A program made the position numbers and the translations under genes. Of a stretch of DNA of 64,000 nt, positions 27,474 through 36,303 are shown one piece after another. Location: the NCBI GenBank assembly GCA_000687655.1, contig JHWR01000002.1:186001-250000 (forward strand), written 5' to 3'. How positions within the stretch are numbered: position 1 is the first letter of the stretch; each line of letters opens with the position of its first letter. Origin of the DNA: Lachnospiraceae bacterium YSB2008. GTDB lineage: Bacteria > Bacillota > Clostridia > Lachnospirales > Lachnospiraceae. Under the pieces are notes generated by a model. That model saw only the letters and a list, made by a program, of their open reading frames with translations. It did not search any database and was not told where the DNA came from.

Positions 27474-28532
27474 CTACTTCATTTCCAGAATAGCCGACTT
27501 ACACTCCTTAATGATGATTGTCTTTTCTGTCAGTGACATATCCGTACTGTTCTCAGCATTCTTCATTATTTCCTCAATGCCCGCCTTATCTTTATTTACA
27601 AAGCAGTCATTGATGGAATTAATCTCATTCATGATAGAAGCCTTGATACGATTCGACTTATTATCCTCTTCTATAAGCTTGGTCTCAGGCTTCTTTTCGA
27701 AGTAACGTCTCCATACATCAACATTTCCTGCATGGAGCATGGAATCTGTAAAGTAATAACCGAATTCCATAATCTTATCTATAGTACTTCCTGTACCGGC
27801 TGAAAGCTCACGTTTCATACGGCGAACCTTGGACTTTGCAAGTGAGGTTCCCTTCATGAAAACAGCATAATCATCGAATTCAGATGGATCATCAAAGAAA
27901 AGATATGTCCATATACCTTCTAATATATACCTTTTCTCTTTATGTGTCTTGACATATTCCATGGCAAATCTTGTAAATGTAACGAAAACATCACTATGAT
28001 CTTCCCTTATGCTTCTCTCATCTCTTGAAGTATAATACTTACTTCCTTCTCCACTGAAGAAATCATACAGAATCGGATTGTTCTCCTTCAGATCTTCCAT
28101 GGTCCTGTGATCCTTGATACATACTATATCATCGAGTTCAACTTTCTCTATACCTTCGCCCTGGTATTCCCTGGTAAGTACAGATTTACCTGATCCCGAA
28201 TATCCTATAACAAAGCAGAGATTAACATCACCTGAATCAAAAGCATCCTTATTATAATAAAGATCAGGTTCGGAAACCACGAAGCTCTCACTAATAAGTG
28301 TAGGAGTCCCTTCATGAAGTGTCATTTTTTCACGAAGACCTGTTTCTTCAGAAAGAGTCTCTTTCATCATTTCAAACATCGTAGGAACATTATATCCAAA
28401 CATTTCTACAGAATAATTGTCAGAATATCTCTTATTCTTTTTAGGAAGCATCAAATATTTGGAAAAAGCTTTACAAAGCTCTTCCCTGGTAGATATTTCG
28501 TCACTTATAAACACAAGTTCTGTTTTGTCCAT
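27474..28532 (-). CDS. P-loop NTPase / zeta-toxin-like kinase domain protein
   Basis: 352 residues, specific family not recognised. Walker A is GYSGSGKS (near residue 114). KVELDDIV follows at the position where small kinases carry a substrate-binding Asp. RYILEGIW resembles the second kinase strand, and the basic KSKVRRMKREL a lid. The first 100 residues and the C-terminal 80 are unassigned. No antitoxin-like gene lies beside it, so a toxin role is not supported. It starts 36 bases after the aquaporin stop and may share its transcript. Confidence 0.65.
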   Translation of the reverse strand: MDKTELVFISDEISTREELCKAFSKYLMLPKKNKRYSDNYSVEMFGYNVPTMFEMMKETLSEETGLREKMTLHEGTPTLISESFVVSEPDLYYNKDAFDSGDVNLCFVIGYSGSGKSVLTREYQGEGIEKVELDDIVCIKDHRTMEDLKENNPILYDFFSGEGSKYYTSRDERSIREDHSDVFVTFTRFAMEYVKTHKEKRYILEGIWTYLFFDDPSEFDDYAVFMKGTSLAKSKVRRMKRELSAGTGSTIDKIMEFGYYFTDSMLHAGNVDVWRRYFEKKPETKLIEEDNKSNRIKASIMNEINSINDCFVNKDKAGIEEIMKNAENSTDMSLTEKTIIIKECKSAILEMK

Positions 28533-28568
28533 GTCAAAACCCCACTGGTTTTAAATAAAGTAATAAAA

Positions 28569-29264
28569 TCAATCCTTGTCAGACTCAAGGAACTTATAGC
28601 AGAATGCTGCAAGCGCTCCGCCAATAAGAGGTGCTACTATAAATACCCATACAACCTTAAGTGGATCAGCATTACCATTGATAGCAGCTACTATAGCAGG
28701 TCCGAGGCTTCTTGCAGGATTAACGCTTGTACCTGTAAGTCCAATGCCGATAATATGAATTCCAACAAGTGTAAGCCCTATAATGAGGCCTCCAAATGAA
28801 CCGTGGGACTGATTCTTTGAAGTAACGCCTAAGATAAGCAGAACAAACAGGAATGTAAGAACTATCTCAACTATAAGTCCTGCAGCTACACTGCCATTTA
28901 CTCCACCAAGGCCGTTTGTTCCAAAACCGCCGGTCTTATCCTCTACTCCGCCGAGTGAGAATATAGCAGCCAGAAGTCCTGAGCCAGCAAGAGCACCGAG
29001 AACCTGAGCAACCACATATCCGCAGAAATCAGCCGGTGTCATACCACCACTCAGAAGAACCCCAAGTGAAACAGCAGGATTAACATGTCCGCCGGAGATG
29101 TTACCTACACCATATGCAAGTGCAACTATTGCGAGTCCAAATGCAAATGCAGTCAGAATATAACCACATCCATTAACGGATTCACAGCCTACCAGCATCG
29201 CTGTTCCACAGCCGATAAAAACAAGTGTAAATGTACCGATAAATTCAGCAATGTACTTCTTCAT
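28569..29264 (-). CDS. MIP-family aquaporin (water/glycerol channel)
   Basis: 231 residues with six helices. Both pore motifs are present: GGHVNPAVSLG (near residue 62) and TSVNPARSLGPA (near residue 182). The short loop before the second NPA and the length favour an AqpZ-like water channel over GlpF, but selectivity is not certain. AAGGAGGAGG precedes the ATG. Confidence 0.92.
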   Translation of the reverse strand: MKKYIAEFIGTFTLVFIGCGTAMLVGCESVNGCGYILTAFAFGLAIVALAYGVGNISGGHVNPAVSLGVLLSGGMTPADFCGYVVAQVLGALAGSGLLAAIFSLGGVEDKTGGFGTNGLGGVNGSVAAGLIVEIVLTFLFVLLILGVTSKNQSHGSFGGLIIGLTLVGIHIIGIGLTGTSVNPARSLGPAIVAAINGNADPLKVVWVFIVAPLIGGALAAFCYKFLESDKD

Positions 29265-29387
29265 TTGAAAACCTCCTCCTTATAACTAAACAACCCCATA
29301 TGATTAATAAACTACATATATAAATATAACACCTAGCATATAAATTGTCATTATTGTAATGCACTGAGAAGATCTGTTTTTTATAAT

Positions 29388-29415
29388 AAAAACCCCGGCA
29401 GCCGAAACTGCCGGG
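29388..29415 (-). terminator. Intrinsic terminator of the second prepilin-like gene
   Basis: On the minus strand CCCGGCAG pairs with CTGCCGGG and is followed by GTTTTTATT. It lies 31 bases after the stop. Confidence 0.85.
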
Positions 29416-29446
29416 ATTTTAACATATTGGTGGGTATCATATTAAA

Positions 29447-30130
29447 TTAAGGCCTATACTGTTCGCCTATAGGTGTAACTCTGGCATTGGTAAAACCAAG
29501 CTGATCGTAGAAATACTTGGCTGTTGCCGCGTCCTTCTCGTGACCGTGTGTTCTTTCTGTATTTGAAGCACTCGCGCCCATGCTGAGAGTTTCATCTTCA
29601 TCCATATAAACATCCAGCTGATAAGTATTCCAGCTTCTCTTTGACTGTACTCTGAGATTATTCTTAAATACGTATTCATCTATACCGGATCTGCGAACAA
29701 AATCACCATCACCCGGCTGTGGAAACCATCTGTTTTTGTCATTTTCATTTTCCTCAAGTTTTCTTTCGGTCTCAGGACTGACATGAACCAGTCCGAATTT
29801 AATCATAGCAAGTGCTGTACTCTGATCAGAACATCTTATTTCGTCTCTGTCCACGTATACCCAGCCTCTTTCGAAAACTTCCGATTCGCCTGTTTCAGGG
29901 TCTTTATATTCAACAAATCTTCCCTGAAAATCGCTTGGATAATCATAACACGCCAAAGCATTTTTAATAAGGCTCGCATTATAAACATCCTTAGACATTC
30001 TGGCCTGCTCCATATACTTCATTATGGACAAGCTGATAGCTACAGTAAGTATCATCATAATAGCTATGATGATTATCAGCTCAACAAGCGAAAAACCTTT
30101 GTTATTACTTTCTTTTTCACATTTGACCAT
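29447..30130 (-). CDS. Prepilin-like protein, unassigned minor pilin or pseudopilin
   Basis: About 227 residues from ATG 30130. A short leader ends NNKG, then FSLVELIIIIAIMMILTVAI with Glu at +5, the class III type IV prepilin signature. The C-terminal domain is soluble and highly charged and matches no family I know. AGGGGGG lies seven bases before this ATG; upstream starts are less well spaced. The gene is alone, with a terminator behind it and oadB divergent. No pilus ATPase, platform protein or prepilin peptidase gene is in the window. Confidence 0.75.
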   Translation of the reverse strand: MVKCEKESNNKGFSLVELIIIIAIMMILTVAISLSIMKYMEQARMSKDVYNASLIKNALACYDYPSDFQGRFVEYKDPETGESEVFERGWVYVDRDEIRCSDQSTALAMIKFGLVHVSPETERKLEENENDKNRWFPQPGDGDFVRRSGIDEYVFKNNLRVQSKRSWNTYQLDVYMDEDETLSMGASASNTERTHGHEKDAATAKYFYDQLGFTNARVTPIGEQYRP

Positions 30131-30195
30131 TTTCATTCCCCCCTGGGTTAAACCCACTAATCAAATATACGTGATTTACAAAAAGTTTTTACAAC

Positions 30196-30300
30196 GTTCA
30201 AATTCTGTTCATATTTCGTTCACATTATATCCCTAATCATTCATAATTACAATCGACGTAATAGACATAATTTAATAATTTTTTGTTCATATTTTGTTCA
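30196..30300. promoter_or_regulatory. Phased GTTCA repeat array upstream of oadB
   Basis: GTTCA starts at 30196, 30207 and 30218, then at 30285 and 30296; within each group the spacing is exactly 11 bases. The flanks are also similar (GTTCATATTT). The second group ends two bases before the oadB -35 box. Eleven-base direct repeats are typical of OmpR/PhoB-type response-regulator sites. The regulator is not in the window with certainty. Confidence 0.55.
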
Positions 30301-30302
30301 TA

Positions 30303-30331
30303 TTGTACAAAAGAACGAAATGTGATATACT
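30303..30331 (+). promoter_or_regulatory. Promoter of oadB-oadG
   Basis: TTGTAC, 17 bases, TATACT. It lies 37 bases upstream of ATG 30369, directly after the GTTCA repeats. Confidence 0.75.
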
Positions 30332-30368
30332 CTATCTGTATGTTTTTAAAATTCAAGGGGGATTTATC

Positions 30369-31502
30369 ATGCAGGTATTATCAACTCTATTCTCCAACAT
30401 CCAGTTTCTTGATATTAAACAAGTGATAATGTGGGTAATTGGAGGCATTCTTATTTTCTTGGCAATAAAAAGAAAGATGGAACCTACTCTTCTGCTTCCT
30501 ATTGGTTTTGGTGCCATACTTGTTAACCTTCCTATGTCAGGAGCAATAACACAGGTGGTTGGCGATATTGTTCAGGAAGGACCTATATCAATTCTTTTTG
30601 AAAGCGGTATAGCAAATGAACTGTTCCCGCTCCTTCTTTTCGTAGGAATCGGTGCCATGATTGATTTCGGACCACTTCTTTCCAATCCAAAGCTCATGGT
30701 ATTTGGTGCCGCCGCTCAGTTTGGAATTTTCTTCACTCTGAGCCTTGCATCTCTCTTCGGTTTTGAACTCAGAGACGCTGCATCAATCGCTATCATCGGA
30801 GCCGCTGACGGTCCCACATCCATTTTCGTAGCTAATTATTTCGGAACCAAGTATATAGGCGCCATAATAGTAGCTGCATATTCTTATATGGCTCTCGTAC
30901 CTATAGTACAGCCTCCTATAATTAAACTTCTGACAACAAAGAAAGAACGTCAGATAAAAATGGATTATAAGCCGGGAAATGTATCGAAAACCACAAGGAT
31001 CATCTTCCCTATATTTGTTACTATACTCACAGGTATAATAGCTCCAAACGCTGTTGCACTGATCGGTTTCCTTATGTTCGGTAATCTTATAAGAGAATGC
31101 GGCGTTCTCGATTCACTGTCTTCTACTGCACAGCATGAGCTGGCCAACCTTGTAACACTCTTCCTCGGAATAACTATTGCAGAGAAGATGCAGGCAGATG
31201 CATTTCTGAATCCACAGACACTTCTTATACTGGGGCTTGGTCTGGTAGCATTCATCTTTGACACTGCCGGCGGTGTATTATTTGCAAAGTTGATAAATCT
31301 GTTTACAAAGAAAAAGATAAATCCTATGATAGGTGCTGCAGGAATATCTGCATTCCCGATGTCTGCAAGAGTTGTTCATAAACTCGGACTCGAGGAAGAC
31401 AGTTCGAACTTCCTTCTTACTCATACAATAGGAATTAATGTATCAGGTCAGATAGCTTCCGTTATTGCCGGAGGCCTTATCCTTAACCTGATTTCACGAT
31501 AG
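30369..31502 (+). CDS. Na+-translocating decarboxylase beta subunit (OadB/GcdB/MmdB family)
   Basis: 377 residues from ATG 30369, which has GGGGG eight bases upstream; the longer frame has no good start. There are about nine to eleven helices. IIGAADGPTSIFVANYF carries the conserved Asp of the sodium path, and NLPMSG and AGGVLFAKLINLF are also family motifs. The beta subunit couples decarboxylation of a biotin-bound substrate to Na+ export. No carboxyltransferase or biotin-carrier gene is nearby, so the substrate (oxaloacetate, methylmalonyl- or glutaconyl-CoA) is open. Confidence 0.92.
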   Translation: MQVLSTLFSNIQFLDIKQVIMWVIGGILIFLAIKRKMEPTLLLPIGFGAILVNLPMSGAITQVVGDIVQEGPISILFESGIANELFPLLLFVGIGAMIDFGPLLSNPKLMVFGAAAQFGIFFTLSLASLFGFELRDAASIAIIGAADGPTSIFVANYFGTKYIGAIIVAAYSYMALVPIVQPPIIKLLTTKKERQIKMDYKPGNVSKTTRIIFPIFVTILTGIIAPNAVALIGFLMFGNLIRECGVLDSLSSTAQHELANLVTLFLGITIAEKMQADAFLNPQTLLILGLGLVAFIFDTAGGVLFAKLINLFTKKKINPMIGAAGISAFPMSARVVHKLGLEEDSSNFLLTHTIGINVSGQIASVIAGGLILNLISR

Positions 31503-31513
31503 GAGGTCTCACA

Positions 31514-31801
31514 ATGAAGATAGATATAAATGCATTTTTAGACTCTCTCCCTATTATGGGTGTGGGATTACTCGGAATATTCATCGTAACTGCTGTTCTG
31601 ATTGTCGGTATATACATATTAAAAGCACTTACTCCAAATGACGCCGAAGAGAAAGCAGCAAAAGAATCATCAGATGCAAAAGAACAAAAAGCCATTAATT
31701 ATGACGTTAAAAAAGAATCTCAAGTGGACATTCTGAACCCCCACGAAAAACAGGATTTCCTTGAAAAAGACAACCATTTCGATATTTCTCAGGATTTATA
31801 A
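31514..31801 (+). CDS. OadG-like small subunit of the sodium pump
   Basis: 95 residues. One helix at residues 14-37 (MGVGLLGIFIVTAVLIVGIY) is followed by a charged cytoplasmic tail rich in Lys and Asp. This is the layout of the gamma subunit that holds alpha to beta in oxaloacetate decarboxylases. It starts 11 bases after oadB with AGGAGG upstream. The tail lacks the His/Pro-rich metal-binding end of classic OadG. Confidence 0.75.
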   Translation: MKIDINAFLDSLPIMGVGLLGIFIVTAVLIVGIYILKALTPNDAEEKAAKESSDAKEQKAINYDVKKESQVDILNPHEKQDFLEKDNHFDISQDL

Positions 31802-31805
31802 GAAT

Positions 31806-31842
31806 AAAAACCGCAGCTCCTATTATGGAACTGCGGTTTTTC
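31806..31842. terminator. Bidirectional terminator between oadG and the lipoprotein cluster
   Basis: AAAAACCGCAG and CTGCGGTTTTT pair around a short loop; A and T runs on both sides allow termination in either direction. Confidence 0.85.
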
Positions 31843-31866
31843 ATTTAGAATCACTTTAGCCTTTTT

Positions 31867-32199
31867 CTATTTGCTTACAAATCTGTTCTTGATAAACTTC
31901 TCTACTTCTCCTTTATCGTTTATCAATCCCTGTTCTTTCATATATGCCAACTCAGCATCAGCCAGTTTCCGTGCAAAGTTTTCTGACATACCTGTATTTT
32001 CAATAATATACTTCATCATATCAGCATCATTTACAACAGCCTGATCTGCCGGTGCATTCTCATCTTCAGCCTTTGTATTAATTCCTGTAAGATCAAAATA
32101 CTGATCCTGAACATCAACAAATCTGACTGCATTTTCAATACTGCAGCCTGTTTTATCAGATATAGCTTTTGCAAGCTCAGTCAGTTCCAAATGCTTCAT
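31867..32199 (-). CDS. Small soluble protein, unknown
   Basis: 110 residues, mostly helical, no signal or membrane segment. The N-terminus (LAKAISDKTGCSIENAVRFVD) loosely resembles a helix-turn-helix, but no family is claimed. The acidic centre contains NAPADQAVVNDAD. Its ATG overlaps the preceding stop as ATGA, so it is translationally coupled to the DUF3137-like gene. It is the last gene before the bidirectional terminator. Confidence 0.6.
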   Translation of the reverse strand: MKHLELTELAKAISDKTGCSIENAVRFVDVQDQYFDLTGINTKAEDENAPADQAVVNDADMMKYIIENTGMSENFARKLADAELAYMKEQGLINDKGEVEKFIKNRFVSK

Positions 32200-33116
32200 A
32201 CTATCTCCCCCTTACACTCATGAATATTATTTATAACAGTAATAATATTCTTAATATCATCTATATCCTCCTGAATCTTTTCCATTTCTTCAGGATAAGA
32301 TACTTCTTTCGTCATATTCTTAGGATCAAATGCATCGTTTCCAGGTTCATTAAATCCTACAACCACTCTATTTTCCATTACATTCATAGCGATACTTCCA
32401 TATTTACCCGAAAGCATCATAAGTCTTTCCATGAACACAGGTGTTATAAGATAAAAAGCATCATAGTCACTGCTTGAATAAACATCAAAACGATTATTGA
32501 ATTCTATACTCTCAAATTCTATCTTATCTTTATTATTTGTAAAACCAAAAAAGGTATCATCAGCCCTGTATTTAAATGAATCGCTGTAAACTCTTACTGA
32601 AGCAGCAAGTCTGAAAGGAAAATCAAAGGTCATCATCCTGCCGTTGAAATATGTAGTTGTATGTGAAGATTTTCCGGAAGAATGATACTCAACAGTTACA
32701 TCTGAAACTTCAAAATGAACTCCCATGTATGAAGCTTTGATATAATCCTCAGATTTAAATCTGTTCCCCATCTTTGTTATACCAAAATTCTTTACATCAT
32801 TCTCGGTAAACCCATAGGTTGAAAGATAGGTTGCATCTTCAAAGTTCTTTTTTATAGGTTCTTCAACAAATATTTCTTTGTATAATACTTTATATTCATT
32901 TCTTATGCCGGAAATCCTAATACCACATAGAATGATAACAGCGAAAACTAAAACAAACAGAAATTCACTGATTCGACTGTATTGAAAGATCATTATCATG
33001 GCAAAGGTTATAACAGCAACTCCGATAAAACACGCATATATATTAATCAGACGGCTTTTTTGTTCCAGCCTGTCTACTGAATTGTATAGACCATTAAATT
33101 TTGAATTATCACTCAT
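32196..33116 (-). CDS. DUF3137-like membrane protein
   Basis: 306 residues from ATG 33116, with AAGGA upstream. Two adjacent helices (about residues 26-46 and 50-68) are followed by a soluble domain with a Gly/Ser/Thr loop and FDFPFRL, the layout of DUF3137 proteins. Its cellular role is unknown. It lies 20 bases after the next gene upstream. Confidence 0.6.
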   Translation of the reverse strand: MSDNSKFNGLYNSVDRLEQKSRLINIYACFIGVAVITFAMIMIFQYSRISEFLFVLVFAVIILCGIRISGIRNEYKVLYKEIFVEEPIKKNFEDATYLSTYGFTENDVKNFGITKMGNRFKSEDYIKASYMGVHFEVSDVTVEYHSSGKSSHTTTYFNGRMMTFDFPFRLAASVRVYSDSFKYRADDTFFGFTNNKDKIEFESIEFNNRFDVYSSSDYDAFYLITPVFMERLMMLSGKYGSIAMNVMENRVVVGFNEPGNDAFDPKNMTKEVSYPEEMEKIQEDIDDIKNIITVINNIHECKGEIV

Positions 33117-33136
33117 CACATTTCCTTTTTTAAAAA

Positions 33137-34108
33137 TCAATCATCAATAGGTATACAGAAAGCATATCTAAGTGAATGTAAACTTACGTAGTCAACTCCA
33201 TCCTTCTGATTTACAACGCTGTCTATTTCCTGAGAGTAAAGCATAAAATCATTTCCAATCAAAATATCCGAATGATTTCTTGGGATTTCAGTAGATGGTT
33301 TGAATAATGAAAAGGCATTTGTGAGAATATCATATAAATAATTCCCTCCATCATCCGGTGCCGGAACAGTCACCTGCACAATATCAAGTGAACCATTTTC
33401 AGGTTTTCCGGTTATATCAAGATAAAGGTGCTTTCCATCCTTTGTCTTATACAATGCATGATATAAATATGCTGTATTTTCCAGCTTAGGTTCAAAAGGA
33501 TTCTGATCATATCCTGCCACGATACCCTGAAGCAATGCGCCATCAAAGCTATCTATATATTCCGTAAAAAGGCTTTCCGTCATATCTTTCTGCAAGCCAC
33601 TTGCATCTTCAGAATTATACTTAACAGAGAATAATCTTCTGCCATCCTCAGTATTATTCTCTTCTGAGAAGAACTCCTCATGCAGATATTTGTCTACATC
33701 AGTATAAACTCTTCGAGAATTATCAATAACTTCTGCCTGTTCATCTTCTGACAAAGAAACAAAGAGATACACATCACGGGTTTCGTCTTTATCTGCACTC
33801 TTTCCATTTATAAGTATATCTAAATGAACATAACCGGATGTATCTCCAACATAAACTTCCTTTTTATCATCTGAAAGTTTTGCAGTAGGGACATTAGTGT
33901 CAAGAATTTCAAGGCTGAGCTTGTCATACATCTTTTCATTTGTTTCAACCATCTCTGATACACTGTATGACTGGCCTCCCGGAACATCAAATCCGAGACA
34001 AGGCAGAGAAACCTTCATGGATTTGACCACATGCAGGCATATACCGGCAAGACATCCAACTACCACAACAACTATAATCCCGATTATAAGCTTTACATTC
34101 TTTCCCAT
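33137..34108 (-). CDS. Membrane-anchored extracellular protein, unknown
   Basis: 323 residues. One N-terminal helix (residues 6-27, VKLIIGIIVVVVVGCLAGIC) acts as signal anchor and the rest is extracellular. Cys22 lies in GCLAGIC rather than a clear lipobox. The exposed part is acidic, beta-rich and has no known motif. GAGG lies nine bases upstream of ATG. Part of the 36804-31867 cluster. Confidence 0.6.
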   Translation of the reverse strand: MGKNVKLIIGIIVVVVVGCLAGICLHVVKSMKVSLPCLGFDVPGGQSYSVSEMVETNEKMYDKLSLEILDTNVPTAKLSDDKKEVYVGDTSGYVHLDILINGKSADKDETRDVYLFVSLSEDEQAEVIDNSRRVYTDVDKYLHEEFFSEENNTEDGRRLFSVKYNSEDASGLQKDMTESLFTEYIDSFDGALLQGIVAGYDQNPFEPKLENTAYLYHALYKTKDGKHLYLDITGKPENGSLDIVQVTVPAPDDGGNYLYDILTNAFSLFKPSTEIPRNHSDILIGNDFMLYSQEIDSVVNQKDGVDYVSLHSLRYAFCIPIDD

Positions 34109-34194
34109 AATTAAATACCTCGAATTATGATAAAAACAAATACTACTCTGTAATAACTCTTTTCACCTTAAGTCCCTCAAACCCAAGGGAACAG

Positions 34195-34998
34195 TTATAG
34201 ATCAAAATCCCATGTAGCTATTTTCTTAAATACATCATCTTCATCTTTAATACTGAATGTCATACGTAAGATCTCTTTTTTGTTTGGATCCTGATAATCT
34301 CTTGTAATATAAACATATATCGACTCATCTTTTGTTTTATTCGTAAAGGCTAACCTGTTTATAAACTTATGAGTCCTGATGAAATCCAGATCAATCATAT
34401 TCTTATTGATATGAGCATCGGCACAGGTATATTTAATCAATGCATTACTTGTAATATTAGAATTATTGAAAATATCGTCCAGATAATCGTCAATCTCATC
34501 TTCCTTCATATCATAAGGAAGCGCCGCAAAGCAATCCTCTGCCTCCTCAAGAATCTGACCATTACCTTTGTCATAAATAGAAGTATATTTAATCGGCAAC
34601 ATCAGAGATTCGCTAAACTCGCTCTCTATAGCCTTTATACCCAGTCCATCTGCATATTTTCTTGCAGCTGTTTCAGAAGCCAATTCAAGCAATCTGTCTG
34701 AGTACATCTCATCAGATCCGCTGACATATACATATGAATAAGTCTCCCCATCAATAGTATACGAGCCATAGTATACATCGCTGAGTCCATAATTATTATA
34801 ATCATAATTCAGCATAGGATCTGAATATGTTGCAGTCGGTTCATGATTTTTAAACCATTCACTGACAACAGTATCACCTTTTTTCTCAAGATATTCCTCC
34901 TCTTCCTCTGTATAATAATGAGGAATGCAGGCAGTAAGCGAGAACAATAAAGTATATATTAAAATGAATGATAGTTTCCTTTTGATACTATTTTTCAT
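34195..34998 (-). CDS. Lipoprotein, unknown
   Basis: 267 residues. The signal peptide ends in lipobox LTAC, so Cys24 should be lipidated after cleavage. An acidic stretch (TEEEEEYLEKKG) follows, then an alpha/beta domain without a recognised motif. It is a surface protein of the six-gene lipoprotein cluster. Confidence 0.65.
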   Translation of the reverse strand: MKNSIKRKLSFILIYTLLFSLTACIPHYYTEEEEEYLEKKGDTVVSEWFKNHEPTATYSDPMLNYDYNNYGLSDVYYGSYTIDGETYSYVYVSGSDEMYSDRLLELASETAARKYADGLGIKAIESEFSESLMLPIKYTSIYDKGNGQILEEAEDCFAALPYDMKEDEIDDYLDDIFNNSNITSNALIKYTCADAHINKNMIDLDFIRTHKFINRLAFTNKTKDESIYVYITRDYQDPNKKEILRMTFSIKDEDDVFKKIATWDFDL

Positions 34999-35055
34999 TC
35001 ATATAATTCCTTTCAGGATGAATAATTATTAATAAACAATCAAATTAATAAATCA

Positions 35056-36291
35056 TTAAATTACAATATCATCCGGATCTGTGACATTCTCTGGTTCCAC
35101 ATATTCAGGGAATTTGAAGCCACCGGGACTTGTAGTGTCATATCTGAACACCTCTCGCATTCTCGCATAATATGCACAATATGTATATCCATGGTCATCA
35201 TAACGCCATGCATAGCCCCACTCGTTTCCGGAAAACGATGTCATACAGTCAGGATTAGCTGCACAGAATGCATTTATCTGTCCCTGTGATATGCCATTTC
35301 CAATACAGCAGAACCTTTCAAGCTTCATATCATTTGCCGGAGTGATATCACGAATACCTGTGTGGCTTATGTTAAGACACTCTATCGATTTGTTTTCCGA
35401 AACTTGTGAAAGATCATTAACCTTTAAACAGTTATTAAGCTCAAGCCATTTAAGATTCGGGCAGTCCATAAGAGGTGAGATATCATTTACACTCGAACCT
35501 GCAAGAATTATACATTCCAGATCCGGCATATTAGATACAAAGGATATGTCAGTAAGTGCCTCGTCATGGCCCAGATCCATATAAACTGTTTCATTACAGT
35601 ATTTAAGAGGTTCTGTCATAGAATCATCTACACCGTGAGTCATACGTATAACTGTATCGTCGGTAAGTGCCGACTGATTTCCTACATGAATCCTCCAAAC
35701 TACCTTTGTATCAGGAAATTCATCTCTGATTCCCGCCAGAATCTCATTGTCAATTCCGCAGTCATCCAGAAGAAAATACTCACATTTTTTCAGAACAGAT
35801 AAAGCCTGGCGAAGCTCATCAGCACCATGATTTCCAATATCAGCCTTATGATACTTTATCACGGTATCCTGAAGAGAAACCTTCCTGTCAAACAATATAA
35901 ATCTGTAAATGAATTTTACAGACGGAGCTGCATCAATGAGCTTCTGAACATCTTCAATCATAAAGTATGATGTATTATTTGAAGTCATAAGGTTGACTTT
36001 CTCAAGTGATGGCATCTGAGTTATAGCATCGATTATTTCATCTACATCATCTGAAGAACAATGTGAAAGATCCAAAGATGTTACATCCAGATCATATTCT
36101 TCGCCATTAATAGTTGCTGAAGTCGGAGTAGGTTCTTCAGTCGTAGGCTCCTCGGTTGTTACCTCTTCAGTTGTCACAACTTCTGTAGTCGTTACGGAAG
36201 CCTGTGGACCAAAAGCACATCCACCGGTAACTAAAACCAGCCCGAAAGCACATAATGTCATCAATTTTCGATTTTTTTCATTTTTGGCCAT
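35056..36291 (-). CDS. Leucine-rich-repeat lipoprotein
   Basis: 411 residues. The lipobox is TGGC (Cys25). A Thr/Glu/Pro linker with TTEE/TTTE repeats (residues 32-58) comes next, acting as a wall-spanning stalk. Then come irregular leucine-rich repeats, for example LDLSHCSSDDVDEII, LEKVNLMTSN and LKWLELNNC / IECLNISHTG. The last 60 residues are Tyr/Trp-rich. LRR lipoproteins usually bind proteins or host glycans; the target is unknown. It starts 12 bases after the preceding gene. Confidence 0.75.
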   Translation of the reverse strand: MAKNEKNRKLMTLCAFGLVLVTGGCAFGPQASVTTTEVVTTEEVTTEEPTTEEPTPTSATINGEEYDLDVTSLDLSHCSSDDVDEIIDAITQMPSLEKVNLMTSNNTSYFMIEDVQKLIDAAPSVKFIYRFILFDRKVSLQDTVIKYHKADIGNHGADELRQALSVLKKCEYFLLDDCGIDNEILAGIRDEFPDTKVVWRIHVGNQSALTDDTVIRMTHGVDDSMTEPLKYCNETVYMDLGHDEALTDISFVSNMPDLECIILAGSSVNDISPLMDCPNLKWLELNNCLKVNDLSQVSENKSIECLNISHTGIRDITPANDMKLERFCCIGNGISQGQINAFCAANPDCMTSFSGNEWGYAWRYDDHGYTYCAYYARMREVFRYDTTSPGGFKFPEYVEPENVTDPDDIVI

Positions 36292-36303
36292 ACAGAATTC
36301 TCC

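Noticed and set aside
27474-28532. Zeta-type toxin of a toxin-antitoxin pair
   Set aside because: Walker A and a kinase-like core are present, but no small antitoxin gene is next to it and the ends do not match zeta toxins.
30196-30300. CRISPR-like repeats
   Set aside because: The repeat unit is only 5-10 bases, spaced by 11, with no spacers and no cas genes; a regulator site fits better.
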